From: Xanthostigma xanthostigma
Taxonomy: Eukaryota > Arthropoda > Insecta > Raphidioptera > Raphidiidae
NCBI GenBank assembly: GCA_963575645.1
Contig: OY754470.1
Coordinates: forward strand, 31,044,501-31,108,500
Length of the DNA: 64,000 nucleotides
Direction: 5' to 3'
Position numbers and translations under genes: made by a program. Below are positions 22,601-29,389 of this stretch, piece by piece (positions within the stretch are counted from its first letter, which is position 1; the number at the start of each line of letters is the position of its first letter). The notes under the pieces are model-generated. The model had not been told where the DNA came from. It made no database searches and saw only the letters and a program-made list of their open reading frames with translations.

Positions 22601-25600
22601 GAATGGGCTAGATATTATTATTTTCACAAACCAGGCTCAAGCAACGTCAAATATTCATTTTATACATTCCATTGTTTTAAACGCGAACCATACACAAGTG
22701 TAATAGCGTTTCTTCATGGTTTTTTCTGGATGTGATACAACTTCAAGTTTTGCTGGAAAATGGAAAAAAACAATAGTAAGATCTTTATTGGACAATAAAA
22801 AATTATTAAACCTAGCCAGTGTTTATTATCAAAAAGAAGCAAACCACATAAACATAGCATAAAAGGAAACTCAACTTACAGCTAGTATTTACAAAAGTAA
22901 GAAAATTTATAATTCATTAAATCTATTACGATTTGAGCTGTATCAGCAAGCTATAAACAAATCCACTTTTAAATTGGAAAAAACCCCTCCAACTGAAGAA
23001 GCAGCTGCACAACACTCCTACAGAGTCTATTACCAATTGCTAACTTGGTTGGGTAATTTTGACAACGATCAGGACAACAAAAAGCAAGGGACTGGGGCTG
23101 GAACAAAAATGTAGGAAGATTCGTGCCGAAATACATTTCTGACAGTTTCGATTTGATTCCTGGAAAGTTGTTAAAAAGCGTTAGCTGTACTTGTGAAAGT
23201 GGATGCAATAATCAAAGGTGTGGTTGCCGAAAACACGGATTAAAATGTACCAATGTAGGTATGCAATACATGCACTGAGAACTGTTCAAATAGAGACAGA
23301 GAAGTATTTGTAGATTTAAATGAGTCTGAAGATATTGATGAAGAGCCAGCAAAGAATAATGACATCGAAGTTGAAGAGCCTGAAAATGACAATGATTTTG
23401 AAGATAATACAGAATTTGAGAGTTTGATTGATGAAGAAAACGAACCACAACAAAAGAGACAAAAAATTGATTAGATTTTAACAATTATTTTATTGATTTT
23501 TCTTTTTATAAGCTTGTGTAGCTTATGAAAATTAATATAGTACTTTTAATTTCCATGTAAATATTAAGTTTCATGAAGTTTTCCCAACCTTTCCGTGATG
23601 AACTTCATTCAACTTTATTTATTTTACACCAAAGTAAATTTTTCATCAAAATCTTATGCATTAATTAACATAATTAATATGCTAAAAAATTGATATTCGA
23701 AAATTTTTTGACGTGATGACGTCTTATAAATTGATAAAACACCAATCTTATAAATTGATGAAACACCGGCTGCATGTACGAAAAAGTGTCACGTTCCGAA
23801 ATCTGTCCCGTTCCGAAACTGTCCCGTTCCGAATGTGTCACGTTCCGCCTGACTTAAATATGATATTCGAGCGGCAAATATCATCAACCGATTGAGATGA
23901 AAATTTGTATACACGTTTAGTTTGAATGACAATGCATGGCTAGCTGTGTGACGTCACTCTAAATCCAATATGGCGTACTTCTAAAGATGGCGGAAATGCC
24001 TTCGGTAATTTTGAAGCAGATATCAACCGATTGAGATGAAAATTTGTATACAGGTTTAGTTTGAATGACAATGCATGGTTAGCTGTGTGACGTCACTCTA
24101 AATCCAATATGGCGGACTTCTAAAGATGGCGGACTAATTTTATTATGCTTTCCTACAATATGGGTATCAAATGAAAGGACTTGCTGAGAATAACTCGAAA
24201 AATAAAGTGACGTCACTCTAAATCCAATATGGCGGACTTCTAAAGATGCGGAAAAATTTTATTATGCTTTCCTACAATATGGGTATCAAATGAAAGGGCT
24301 TGCTGAGAATAATTCGAAAAATAAAGTGACGTCACTCTAAATCCAATATGGCGGACTTCTAAAGATGGCGGACTAATTTTATTATGCTTTCCTACAATAT
24401 GGGTATCAAATGAAAGGGCTTGCTGAGAATAACTCCAAAAATAAAGTGACGTCACTCTAAATCCAATATGGCGGACTTCTAAAGATGGCGGACTAATTTT
24501 ATTATGCTTTCCTACAATATGGGTATCAATTAATGAAAGGGCTTGCTGAGAATAACTCGAAAAATAAAGTGACTTTAGTTTAAATCCAATATGGCGGACT
24601 TCTAAAGATGATGGACTAAGTTTTTGACGTGATAACGTCTTATAAATTGATGAAACACCAGCTGCACGCACGAAAAAGTGTAACGTTCCGTAACGTTCCG
24701 CCTGACCCTGTGCGTGCAAGCGAAAGCGCAGTAATGTATTATTAAATATGATATTCGAGCGGAATACGTTATCACGTAAAACTATCGTCCGTAAACCGAC
24801 TTTACAGACAACCAATTTTTTTCGGTTTTTCTCAATTTTACGCTGCTAAATAACAATAAATCATTAAAATCGATATACCATTTGAAAGAAGACATTTCGA
24901 CGAAAAAAATAAGCACCAGTACAACATCAAAATAAAAAAAAAAAATCAATAAAGAGGTTTGCCGAAAATAGGGGTGTTTTTTCGGAAAAAAGGTAAAATC
25001 TCGAAAAATATTTATATTCCATAATTGAAAAAATTCATGCTTATTGTGTGCAAATAATTACGTACATTCACAAAGTTTCATTTAAATTAAATAATTTTCA
25101 CGCGAGAAAAAAATAAAAAACAGAAAAATCGGTTTTTCGTTATTTTCTCACAAACTTATGTCGAAAAATAAGTAGGTATATAGAATGAAAGTTTTATTTT
25201 TTTTTATTATTTACAACTTTTGTTTGAAACACTTTTCTCTATGAGGTCTCGTTTCGCCACAAATAACGAAAAACGGTTTTCATCCCTTAAATAGCACCCC
25301 ATTTCACTACTTCCCTTCATCTCAAGTTCGAAAGTTTTTTTTTCATTGTTTATGATCTCAACTATATAATATTCCGGCCGGCCTGCTACTTATTTTTTTT
25401 TTCAGCTATAAAAATCCGTAACGGCCCCAGCCTACTATAGTGAAGTGGATTGGAAAAAAAAGGCCTTGAATCCAGTGTGACTCGAATCGAAAAATATTTC
25501 CTACAAAAACTGTAGAGTCGAGCTCCGCCCGACGCGGACCTAAATATATACCTACACATTTTTCGTCATAACTAAACACTCTGAACGCGTTTTCTTAAAG

Positions 25601-27106
25601 TTTTTGTTCTACGTAATTAATGACTTTTTGGAACTTTAACGTACGCCGCGTCATTCCATCGACAGAGTGATATCCGTTTGTACCTACTATCTGTTCAATG
25701 TGTTGTCATATAAAATGGCACATCATTAGATGTCGGTACTAACATCCGGCTTTTACGCATAAGCGTAGCAACGATTTTATCTTAGAAGGGGCGGGGGGCA
25801 AATTTTCAACTCTACCTACCATTTACCAGCTGCCACTTAAACATAATTTGAGAACTTTTAATAGAAACGAAGTTAAAGATACCTTTTTTTTATAAATATA
25901 CATTATTCTGTTCGAAATTTTTTTAACTTAACTTTAAGATTTATAAAGACCTTTTTTGTCTTAAAATAGATAGTTTTCTAGATTTTTGCAATAATACAAT
26001 TTAGATTTTAGAAGATAGTTTCACCCTCATAATAAATTACTTACCTATTCAGAATTTTTTGGGTGAAACAACTCTCCCTTTGTTTAAACATTTTTCATCT
26101 CAATTCTCAATGGCATTTTTATATCCAATCCCGAACCCTCCAAGACTATTAAAGATATCAAAATATTTTTTTTAAATTTAAATTTTAAATTGTTATTATC
26201 ATGATCACCTTACAATAATTCACATCGTGTCTGTGAATTTAAAATTTAAAATTAATGACGGGATTAATTTCCTAAACACAGCGGAGTCGAAATAATTCAC
26301 ACTGGTTAGCTCCTCAATAAGTGATTTTAAAAATATAATACAAACACGAAAAACAAATATTTTAAAAACAAGCTTTTAATAAAAAAAGGACTCTAAAGTT
26401 TTATGTGTACTTTTCAGTCTCAAGTTTTTAAATAAACGCGTGTACACCCTCTTTTTTTCTCTCTTGCTTTTATTTGAAAAATTGAGACTGTGATAATTAG
26501 TATAAAACGGCTTATTTCCAATTGGAATAAAATTATTTTTAACTTTTTAATTATTTTTTATAAACTAACTAGCGGTCCCGCCCGGTTTCACCCGTACGCA
26601 AAAGACCGAATGGGGGGAGGGACATGAGTGCGCACATTCATCTTCGTTTACCGAGATGAATCTTGTGTCCAAATTTCATGATGATCGGAGTTACCGTTCA
26701 AAAGTTTTTGTCGGACGGACAAAATTTGAGTTATATTTTGCAAACATTTTTCATTGATGCTCCGCTCCTATTGGTCGTAGCGGGATATTGTACTATAGCC
26801 TATAGCCTTCCTCGATAAATGGGCTATCCAACAAAAAAAAATTCAATTCGAAACAGTAGTTCCTGAGATTAACGCGTTCAACCAAACAAACAAACCCTTC
26901 AGCTTTATATATTAGTATAGATAAAAGCATGGTTTTAATTTTTAACTTCCCGCTTTAAAAAAAGAAAAAAAAAATTTTTTTTTCAAAAATCGGGAAGTTA
27001 TTGGTTTCACCCCGATTTTCGAAAATCGAGTTTTCGCCAGATCTCGACGTTTTGAGGTCCTAGGAAGCTAATGAAACTATTTTGGCGATGATGTCCGTAG
27101 GGCTGT

Positions 27107-27139
<33 letters not shown>

Positions 27140-28276
27140 AACCTTTTATATCTTTTGAACGGAGTGTCCGACTGAAACGCGGTTTGCGGCATCTGACGTG
27201 ATCTTGGTGAACTTAGACTTTCTGAAAATTTGAAACGATTCGGCCCAAAACAATTCGAGAAATCTTAAAAAAACAAGTTTCAAATATTTTCAAAAATTTG
27301 TTTTTGTTAATTTTTTTTCTAAACTACTAAACCGATTAATTCCAAAATCTAATCAGCTCTTCTCCTTAACAAACTGCGTCGATTTCCGCAAACCGCATCA
27401 AAATCGGTTCATTTGTTCACGAGATACCGTGAACGAAAAAATCGTAAAAAAGTGTTTTTTTAAAATGACTTAAAATTGTTATCAGATCGATTTTTTTGTA
27501 ATAATTTACTTTCTTAGGTTAAAAAAACTGCGTCAATCGCCGCAAACCGCATCAAAATCGGCTTATTTGTTCACGAGATATCGTGAACGAAAAATTGGTA
27601 AAAAAGTGTTTTTTTTTAAATTGCTCGTAAAATTCCTATGAGATCGATTTTTCTGTAATAAATTATTTTTTTAGGTTAAAAAATTGCGTCGACTGCCGCA
27701 AATCGCATCAAAATCGTTTTATTTGTTCATGAGATATCGTGCACGAAAATTTCGTAACAGTGTTTTTTTTTTTGAGCTCGAAGAGCTAAAAAATAAACTT
27801 CTTGCTATATTTTATATATTTTTGAGCGTTTTGAACTCGAAAATAGCGGGAAGTTACAGGGATGGCCTACAGGGTCAAACTTCTTTTAAATTTTTTTTTC
27901 GTTTATTTTAGTGTGCTTTATTAAAAGTGCGATTTGCATCCGGTCGAAAGCGGGACCGGTCAGTTAGTTTTTTTACTCCTAAACTACCTATATATAGAAA
28001 AGCTGCACAATTAATAAATTATGGAGATTAATACCGATCTTATTATATCATAAGTAATGTAAAATATTTTGTCAGTACTTACCATTTCCATTCTTGAGTT
28101 TCCTTTATAGTGAGGGTAAAAATACCCTCAAAGAATAACAAAAGCATGGGTGCGCACAAGTACCAATAAAACGGATTCTTCTTAAATTGGGTAACTTGCC
28201 AAATCGCTATAAATCCATGTGCGCCAAACACAAGACGGGTCAATATTGCCTTTATTGTTGCGATCAATTTCGCCAT
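1191..28276 (-). CDS. TMEM26: TMEM26-like multi-pass membrane protein, seven coding exons over 27 kb
   Basis: Spliced by eye from GT-AG sites with matching phases: 28276-28083, 20865-20712, 14884-14728, 4416-4323, 2540-2451, 2158-1835 and 1632-1191. The predicted length is about 484 residues, longer than vertebrate TMEM26 (about 370), with the excess in a polar C-terminal tail. Recognisable family segments are an N-terminal LTRLVFGAHGF, then PSVFLYLTSVVPAIWLLEL, then YIGTAADIIEFFDSFKDEK, then LQDAPFLAFRLLIIL and FFTCKNTLVILLQLYRL. About eight hydrophobic segments are visible. Biochemical function is not established for the family. The tail is rich in Ser, Asp, His, Lys and Asn. The last splice (donor 1835, acceptor 1632) is the least certain: the reading frame also stays open from 2158 to a stop at 1705, giving a possible alternative shorter end. 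The introns are filled with transposons. Confidence 0.88.
1835..2158 (-). CDS. TMEM26: TMEM26-like exon 6
   Basis: The acceptor after a polypyrimidine tract ends at 2159. The exon encodes DVWGIALNILLQDAPFLAF and FFTCKNTLVILLQLYRLYVV, two conserved membrane segments of the family, followed by a basic tail. The proposed donor CC|GTACAAG at 1835 has the right phase for exon 7, but it is not strong. Read-through would end at a stop at 1705. Confidence 0.82.
2451..2540 (-). CDS. TMEM26: TMEM26-like exon 5
   Basis: A 90-nt exon with acceptor TTTTAG before 2540 and donor TC|GTACGT at 2451. It completes the Trp codon split by exon 4 and encodes SWSLMQFTVVLTATKSRKSR, the end of a membrane helix and a basic loop. 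The phase is preserved on both sides. Confidence 0.82.
3053..3449. mobile_element. MITE-like element with roughly 40-bp terminal inverted repeats and an internal duplication
   Basis: The left end CTTTATTCAACACGCGTGAG reads inverted at the right end near 3430-3449, and both ends carry a GGGCCC-containing block. Two direct copies of a 50-bp unit (GCGTGGGAGAAATAATATAT...) follow the left end at about 3102-3201. It lies in the intron between TMEM26-like exons 5 and 4. No coding sequence is seen. Confidence 0.65.
3447..3590. mobile_element. Short hairpin MITE
   Basis: GTGCGACTATTGATCGAAGG on the left pairs, with mismatches, with the CCTTCTCTCACTAGTCGCAC segment on the right. The loop is a GC-richer palindrome (CGCACTCGCTGCGCTCGTGCGG). 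It abuts the preceding element and is probably an independent hairpin element in the same intron. Confidence 0.55.
3591..4322. other. TMEM26-like intron 4 remainder, no feature found
   Basis: AT-rich intronic sequence between exons 5 and 4. I saw no open frame with family resemblance and no convincing repeat, apart from a GC-richer patch near 3920-3975. Confidence 0.4.
4323..4416 (-). CDS. TMEM26: TMEM26-like exon 4
   Basis: A 94-nt exon with acceptor TTTTAG before 4416 and donor TG|GTAATG at 4323. It encodes TAADIIEFFDSFKDEKIASE and a following hydrophobic run ending in a split Trp codon. TAADIIEFFDSF is one of the clearest TMEM26 family signatures, and the phase fits exons 3 and 5. Confidence 0.88.
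4531..6455. mobile_element. Foldback element with about 300-bp arms, interrupted by a solo LTR
   Basis: The left arm (about 4531-4830, containing GTGCGTGAGCAGGG and CCTGACGTTTAG) is inverted in the right arm (about 6125-6455). Between the arms lie a roughly 125-bp direct duplication (4850-4975 and 5036-5160, starting CTTCCTCGTTT) and the solo LTR at 5301-5977. The open frames over the arms mirror each other and are not genes. Confidence 0.75.
5301..5977 (-). mobile_element. Gypsy-like solo LTR with 4-bp target duplication GTAT
   Basis: The 677-bp block begins TGTAAC and ends GTAACA, so it reads TG...CA in both directions. It is flanked by GTAT at 5297-5300 and 5978-5981. A TATA-like CTATAAAAGG on the minus strand (near 5735-5745) suggests minus orientation. 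It is clearly related to the LTR at 12871-14235 in both ends and layout. No internal retrotransposon genes are present, so it is a solo LTR left by recombination. Confidence 0.75.
6500..6720. other. No feature seen
   Basis: AT-rich intronic sequence of the TMEM26-like gene between two mobile elements, with no repeat or open frame I can support. Confidence 0.35.
6838..7110. repeat. 82-bp minisatellite, related to the array at 31.3-31.7 kb
   Basis: The unit contains CCACATTTGCCCCTTCCCGT, CACTGCGAGACAATTCGCAT and CGTTCACCCCGGAATT. Two full units and shortened units are present. The same unit, inverted and with a 120-bp period caused by an extra 38-bp partial unit, forms the array at 31320-31670. 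Confidence 0.8.
7120..7895 (+). repeat. 120-bp tandem array, about 6.5 units, most carrying TGACGTCA
   Basis: Unit starts fall exactly 120 bp apart (7141, 7261, 7381, 7501, 7621, 7741, 7861). Each unit has a GTGACGTCACTT block (one unit is mutated to TTACGTCA) and the segments CCCTTTCATTTGATACCCAT and TCCGCCATCTTTAGAAGTCC. Because 120 is divisible by three, one frame stays open for 199 codons across the array; this is a repeat effect, not a gene. A related inverted array lies at about 23.94-24.62 kb. Confidence 0.9.
8917..9115 (-). mobile_element. Short copy of repeat element X (ends TTGACGTGATAACG / GACAACCAA)
   Basis: Read on the minus strand it starts TTGACGTGATAACGTCTTAT and ends GACAACCAA. 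Other copies are at 21614-21805 (minus), 24624-24815 (plus) and 34267-35579 (plus, self-nested). The ends are not inverted repeats of each other, but ACGTGATAACGT occurs inverted just inside both ends. Flanks are T- or A-runs. Confidence 0.75.
9823..10165. mobile_element. MITE with GGTGTTTACACGGG inverted termini, Harbinger-like
   Basis: The left end GCGGTGTTTACACGGGTGAC and the right end GACCCGTGTAAACACCCC are inverted repeats. The flanks are TAA and TTA, in keeping with the 3-bp TWA targets of PIF/Harbinger elements, though the duplication is not clean. The inner sequence is unusually GC-rich for this window and repeats CGGCTA and CGACCG motifs. Confidence 0.6.
10391..10769. mobile_element. 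Second copy of the same hAT family inserted into the first
   Basis: Termini TAGTGATGTG and CACATCACTA belong to the same family as the enclosing element at 9449-10926. CTACCTAT occurs at 10381-10388 and 10770-10777, consistent with an 8-bp target duplication, though two extra bases separate it from the left terminus. Joining the flanks restores the sequence of the corresponding site in the inner copy itself. Confidence 0.75.
12026..12172 (+). pseudogene. Short ORF fragment in the Harbinger-type element, possible transposase N-terminus
   Basis: The frame reads EQTTTMDEQSRLQLQEIIKE and ends in a basic TPKRGS segment before running into the antisense of the MADF stub. The PKRGS-type segment resembles the region before the catalytic domain in some Harbinger transposases, but this is weak. 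No DDE residues remain. It is a remnant at most. Confidence 0.3.
12140..12268 (-). pseudogene. MADF-domain N-terminal stub
   Basis: From the ATG at 12268 the minus strand encodes MAKWTEDTTCKFVEEYLKNE, then CLYNCKDPKYKNK, then a stop near 12140. The spacing of Trp, FVEEY, CL and YKNK matches the start of MADF (Myb/SANT-like in Adf-1) domains, which PIF/Harbinger elements often carry as their DNA-binding second protein. Only about 35 residues of a roughly 85-residue domain remain. Confidence 0.6.
12871..14235 (-). mobile_element. Gypsy-like solo LTR with 4-bp TSD ATAC, split by a hairpin element
   Basis: It begins TGTAATAAAACTG and ends TTTGTAACA, flanked by ATAC at 12867-12870 and 14236-14239. 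Ends and layout match the LTR at 5301-5977. Removing the hairpin at 13118-13835 leaves about 645 bp, close to the 677 bp of the other copy. A minus-strand TATATAAA (near 14040) suggests minus orientation. Confidence 0.75.
13118..13835. mobile_element. Near-perfect hairpin element with TACAGGGTGTCCCT termini, TA target
   Basis: Arms of about 330 bp are near-perfect inverted copies: TACAGGGTGTCCCT at the left against AGGGACATCTTGTA at the right, then GTCTTTACAAAAGCCTACCA and so on. The loop at about 13430-13540 is AT-rich. TA flanks both ends and ACAGGGTG is a frequent mariner-type terminus. The insertion is inside the solo LTR. Confidence 0.85.
14240..14727. other. TMEM26-like intron 3 remainder, no feature found
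   Basis: AT-rich intronic sequence between the solo LTR and exon 3. No repeat or open frame could be supported. Confidence 0.35.
14728..14884 (-). CDS. TMEM26: TMEM26-like exon 3
   Basis: A 157-nt exon with acceptor TTTCAG before 14884 and donor TTG|GTTTGT at 14728. It encodes VQIKLPDLQLSTETWVTLIE, FLMLTLIIGRWMLPKGELTR and DQLSQLLLVYI, ending in a Gly codon split with exon 4. Two hydrophobic segments are present. Its upstream phase (0) matches exon 2. Confidence 0.9.
15015..16975. mobile_element. Foldback element with its left arm split by an R1 LINE fragment
   Basis: The left arm (15018-15150 continued at 16076-16420) is inverted in the right arm (16440-16970). Shared landmarks are GACGGCTGCAGAAAATGTGT, GTTGCCTGCGAAAATCCTGC and AAAGGCCGGAGGACTGTGGG. 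The 15150-16075 stretch is absent from the right arm and contains the LINE fragment, so it is a later insertion. The arms carry repeated TTTTTCGTTATTT blocks also seen at 21.2 and 25.2 kb. Confidence 0.8.
15345..16045 (-). pseudogene. R1-clade LINE fragment, end of reverse transcriptase ORF, frameshifted
   Basis: The minus strand reads SVLLYGAPVWHRALEKQIYR in one frame, then after a frameshift near 15925 VVCAYKTVSTKAAQVIAGVV to the stop at 15345. YKTVSTKAAQVIAGVVPIHL, WTKELIPNISEWL and a CX2C...HX4C-type cysteine motif (CAYCGEVDDAMHTLFHC) are typical of the C-terminal part of R1-like LINE ORF2. It is 5'-truncated at about 16050. It inserted into the foldback arm and is dead. Confidence 0.85.
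17328..19530. mobile_element. Degenerate foldback element, termini ACCGGGTGTTC... / ...ACAGGTGAG inverted
   Basis: The block 17505-17640 (CTTCCCTATTAGTTTGCTCC and following) is inverted at 19240-19392. TACCGGGTGTTCAAAAAGTC at 17329 resembles mariner-type TACAGGGTG termini. The right limit near 19525 (CACCTGTATATATA) is uncertain. The middle (17650-19200) is AT-rich; the small open frame at 18556-18840 has no family resemblance. Confidence 0.5.
19531..20711. other. TMEM26-like intron 2, one dispersed-repeat scrap
   Basis: A segment near 19560-19660 (CCATCCGACCGACGCCAATAG...) has a diverged partner near 33530-33610, so it is a dispersed repeat. Otherwise AT-rich with no supported feature. Confidence 0.35.
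20712..20865 (-). CDS. TMEM26: TMEM26-like exon 2
   Basis: A 154-nt exon with acceptor TTTTAG before 20865 and donor GGG|GTAATC at 20712. It completes a split Trp and encodes FCPSVFLYLTSVVPAIWLLE, LDKVDKRLRMREETLNITAN and ADLNELHRLLG. The first part is a conserved membrane segment; NIT is a potential N-glycosylation site. Confidence 0.9.
21614..21805 (-). mobile_element. Element X copy, left arm of the composite
   Basis: 192 bp, reading on the minus strand from TTGACGTGATAACGTCTTAT to GACAACCAA. It is nearly identical to the inverted copy at 24624-24815. Its inner flank continues into a piece of 120-bp array unit (TTAGTCCATCATCTTTAGAA). Confidence 0.75.
22208..22400 (-). pseudogene. Inverted duplicate of the 3' end of the PIN/CXC pseudogene
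   Basis: The minus strand encodes NCSNRDREVFVDLSDSEDIN followed by an acidic tail ending EENEPQQKRPKTD and a stop. It differs at a few residues from the plus-strand copy at 23281-23475 (for example DLSDSEDIN versus DLNESEDID). It lacks everything upstream. It forms part of the inverted arms of the composite. Confidence 0.75.
22449..23475 (+). pseudogene. Decayed transposon-type protein with PIN-like and CXC-like segments
   Basis: Read forward: EGFLCKRALEDADALIVNTA, then DDKTVIIVGQDTDLLVLLHQ, then (after stops near 22703) VFSGCDTTSSFAGKWKK, then (after a stop near 22862) PPTEEAAAQHSYRVYYQLLT and WLGNFDNDQD. Next comes a cysteine-rich CTCESGCNNQRCGCRKHGLK segment, then after a small insertion CNTCTENCSNRDRE and an acidic tail to a stop at 23475. 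DADALIV and VGQDTDLLVLL look like PIN/FEN-type nuclease segments; GCDTTS and the CXC-type cysteines are recalled from a family of multi-copy insect proteins of unknown role. Two or more stops and a frameshift make it a pseudogene. The 5' end is missing; 22449 follows an AG and may be an old splice acceptor. Confidence 0.75.
23706..23880 (+). mobile_element. Truncated element X fused to 120-bp array flank
   Basis: It begins TTGACGTGATGACGTCTTAT and contains a duplicated CTTATAAATTGAT block and several GTTCCG repeats. Near 23875 it passes directly into sequence flanking the 120-bp array (ATCAACCGATTGAGATGAAA), so the right end of X is lost. Confidence 0.6.
23940..24622 (-). repeat. 120-bp tandem array, inverted relative to 7.1-7.9 kb
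   Basis: Roughly five units of about 120 bp are read on the minus strand. Several carry GTGACGTCACTCT, and each has AATATGGCGGACTTCTAAAG and CTTTCCTACAATATGGGTAT. Two flanking units are joined by an 80-bp block (CGATTGAGATGAAAATTTGT). The unit is the same family as 7120-7895. The 191-codon open frame on the minus strand (24240-24815) is this array read through element X, not a gene. Confidence 0.85.
24624..24815 (+). mobile_element. Element X copy, right arm of the composite
   Basis: 192 bp from TTGACGTGATAACGTCTTAT to GACAACCAA, flanked by T-runs. It is the inverted partner of 21614-21805. Confidence 0.75.
25281..26569. other. TMEM26-like intron 1 sequence, no feature found
   Basis: Mixed AT-rich intronic sequence. 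I found no open frame of note and no repeat I could pair elsewhere in the window. Confidence 0.35.
26570..26925 (+). mobile_element. Dispersed retroposon-like repeat ending TATATTAGTATAGAT
   Basis: It contains GCGGTCCCGCCCGGTTTCAC, CCAAATTTCATGATGATCGG, AACAAACAAACCC and the tail TTTATATATTAGTATAGAT. This pattern is familiar to me from very abundant arthropod retroposon 3' ends (SINE or RTE-like), but that is memory, not a search. No open frame. Confidence 0.5.
26943..27856. mobile_element. Intact copy of the TAACTTCCCGC-ended repeat
   Basis: Inverted ends TAACTTCCCGC and GCGGGAAGTTA bound about 914 bp. Landmarks in order are CCCCGATTTTCG, AGATCTCGACGTTTTGAGGT, a GT microsatellite (about 27108-27132), GCGGTTTGCGGCATCTGACG, then three degenerate tandem blocks ending in ACGAGATATCGTGAACGAAA-like sequence. 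It is the uninterrupted reference for the copy at 9277-11644. Confidence 0.8.
28083..28276 (-). CDS. TMEM26: TMEM26-like exon 1 with start codon
   Basis: The ATG at 28276 opens MAKLIATIKAILTRLVFGAH and continues GFIAIWQVTQFKKNPFYWYL to a hydrophobic segment (APMLLLFFEGIFTL). It ends in a Trp codon split by the donor TG|GTAAGT. The ILTRLVFxxHGxxxIW pattern near the N terminus matches the family start, so this ATG is preferred; no in-frame upstream exon is needed. Confidence 0.9.
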
Positions 28277-29389
28277 ACTATTATTTAATTATAAAAGGAC
28301 ACTTGTGCACAATGTAAAAAATGAAATACTATACAAAAATATAGTGTAGTTAATAATTACTTTACGAAAATATGTTTCTGCATGAAAATATTAGATTTTC
28401 TCCTGCACTTCAGCGAAATTTAAACTGTATGACAAACTTTTCATCTCGCAGCTTCGTATATTTTCGTTGTCGTGAAAGTTGCATATAAAAATATTGATCG
28501 ACAGACACCACTTTGCCACATCATTGTTACGGAAGCGTGAAAATAATGGTGCATTAGATAACAATGACAAGGTGTAATATAATGTATATCCACTTCGGTC
28601 TAGTTTTCATATATACACGTTGTTTCTAACGCAAAAACTAACTTCGTAAAAATTTGATGATGAGTGTGTTATAACTTATAAATTATTTAAAACAAGACCG
28701 TTTTTTTCAAGTAAAACTTCTTTTGGCACGCTATGGTCAAATCGATTCATGACATTGAAAATGTAACGAAATGTCGCAATGTATTTATACTGTGTCTTTT
28801 ACACTACACACTACAGAAGTAAATTTGGTATAATTGTAAAAAAAATGTGATGACGACACCTACCGCCGGGATTGACCCTACGAGACAAGTGTTTTACTTC
28901 GCGGCCACTTTAGTTTGAAGTTCTATAACGGTTTTTGTACTAAACGGTATTATACGTACAATATTGCGACACATTTGTGACATTTTCAATCTCAAGAATG
29001 AATTTTCCCTTCCGTGCCAAAACATGTTGTACTTCGAAAATCGACCGCACAACGTTTGTTGTGGTGGATGAGAGGTTTAGTTTTTACAAGTTTGAAGCTT
29101 TTATTTAGCTTTACCTGTCCCGGTGTCTGTCTGTCTGAAATTAAATCTTGCAAGTTAAATTTAACCCACTTTCCGGTTTCCGATTGAGCTGAAATTGTGC
29201 ACAAGTATTATACGTAGTTCCGATGGCAAAACAATATTATAATAACTAACCGTTCCGACTTTCGTCCGGTTGCAAATCGCATTTTTAACTACTTCCCGTT
29301 ATCCGATGAAATTGAAATTTTTCATACGTATGTAGTTCCGATAACAATATTTTCACATGTTTTTAGGGGTTGAGGGAGGCATCGGGTAA
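28277..29389. other. Upstream flank of the TMEM26-like gene
   Basis: Presumed 5' untranslated region and promoter lie just right of 28276, but no core promoter motif stands out. A weak tRNA-derived SINE-like patch on the minus strand near 28860-28910 ends GGGTCAATCCC, a diverged B-box. Otherwise nothing. Confidence 0.35.

Larger units (their letters stand above)
21160..25280. mobile_element. 4-kb inverted-repeat composite with a decayed gene in its core
   Basis: The outer arms 21165-21610 and 24818-25275 are inverted copies (GGCGAAACGAGACCTCATAG is a landmark). Next inside, each arm has an inverted copy of element X (21614-21805 and 24624-24815). Further in, 21850-22400 is inverted at 23281-23705 and includes a duplicated 3' end of the core gene. 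The right arm alone has an extra 0.9 kb: an X fragment plus the 120-bp array (about 23706-24600). The core 22449-23475 is a decayed coding region. Confidence 0.8.

Noticed and set aside
24240-24815. 191-codon open frame on the minus strand
   Set aside because: It reads through element X and then the 120-bp array; it shares its first part with frames at 8917 and 21614, which are other X copies.
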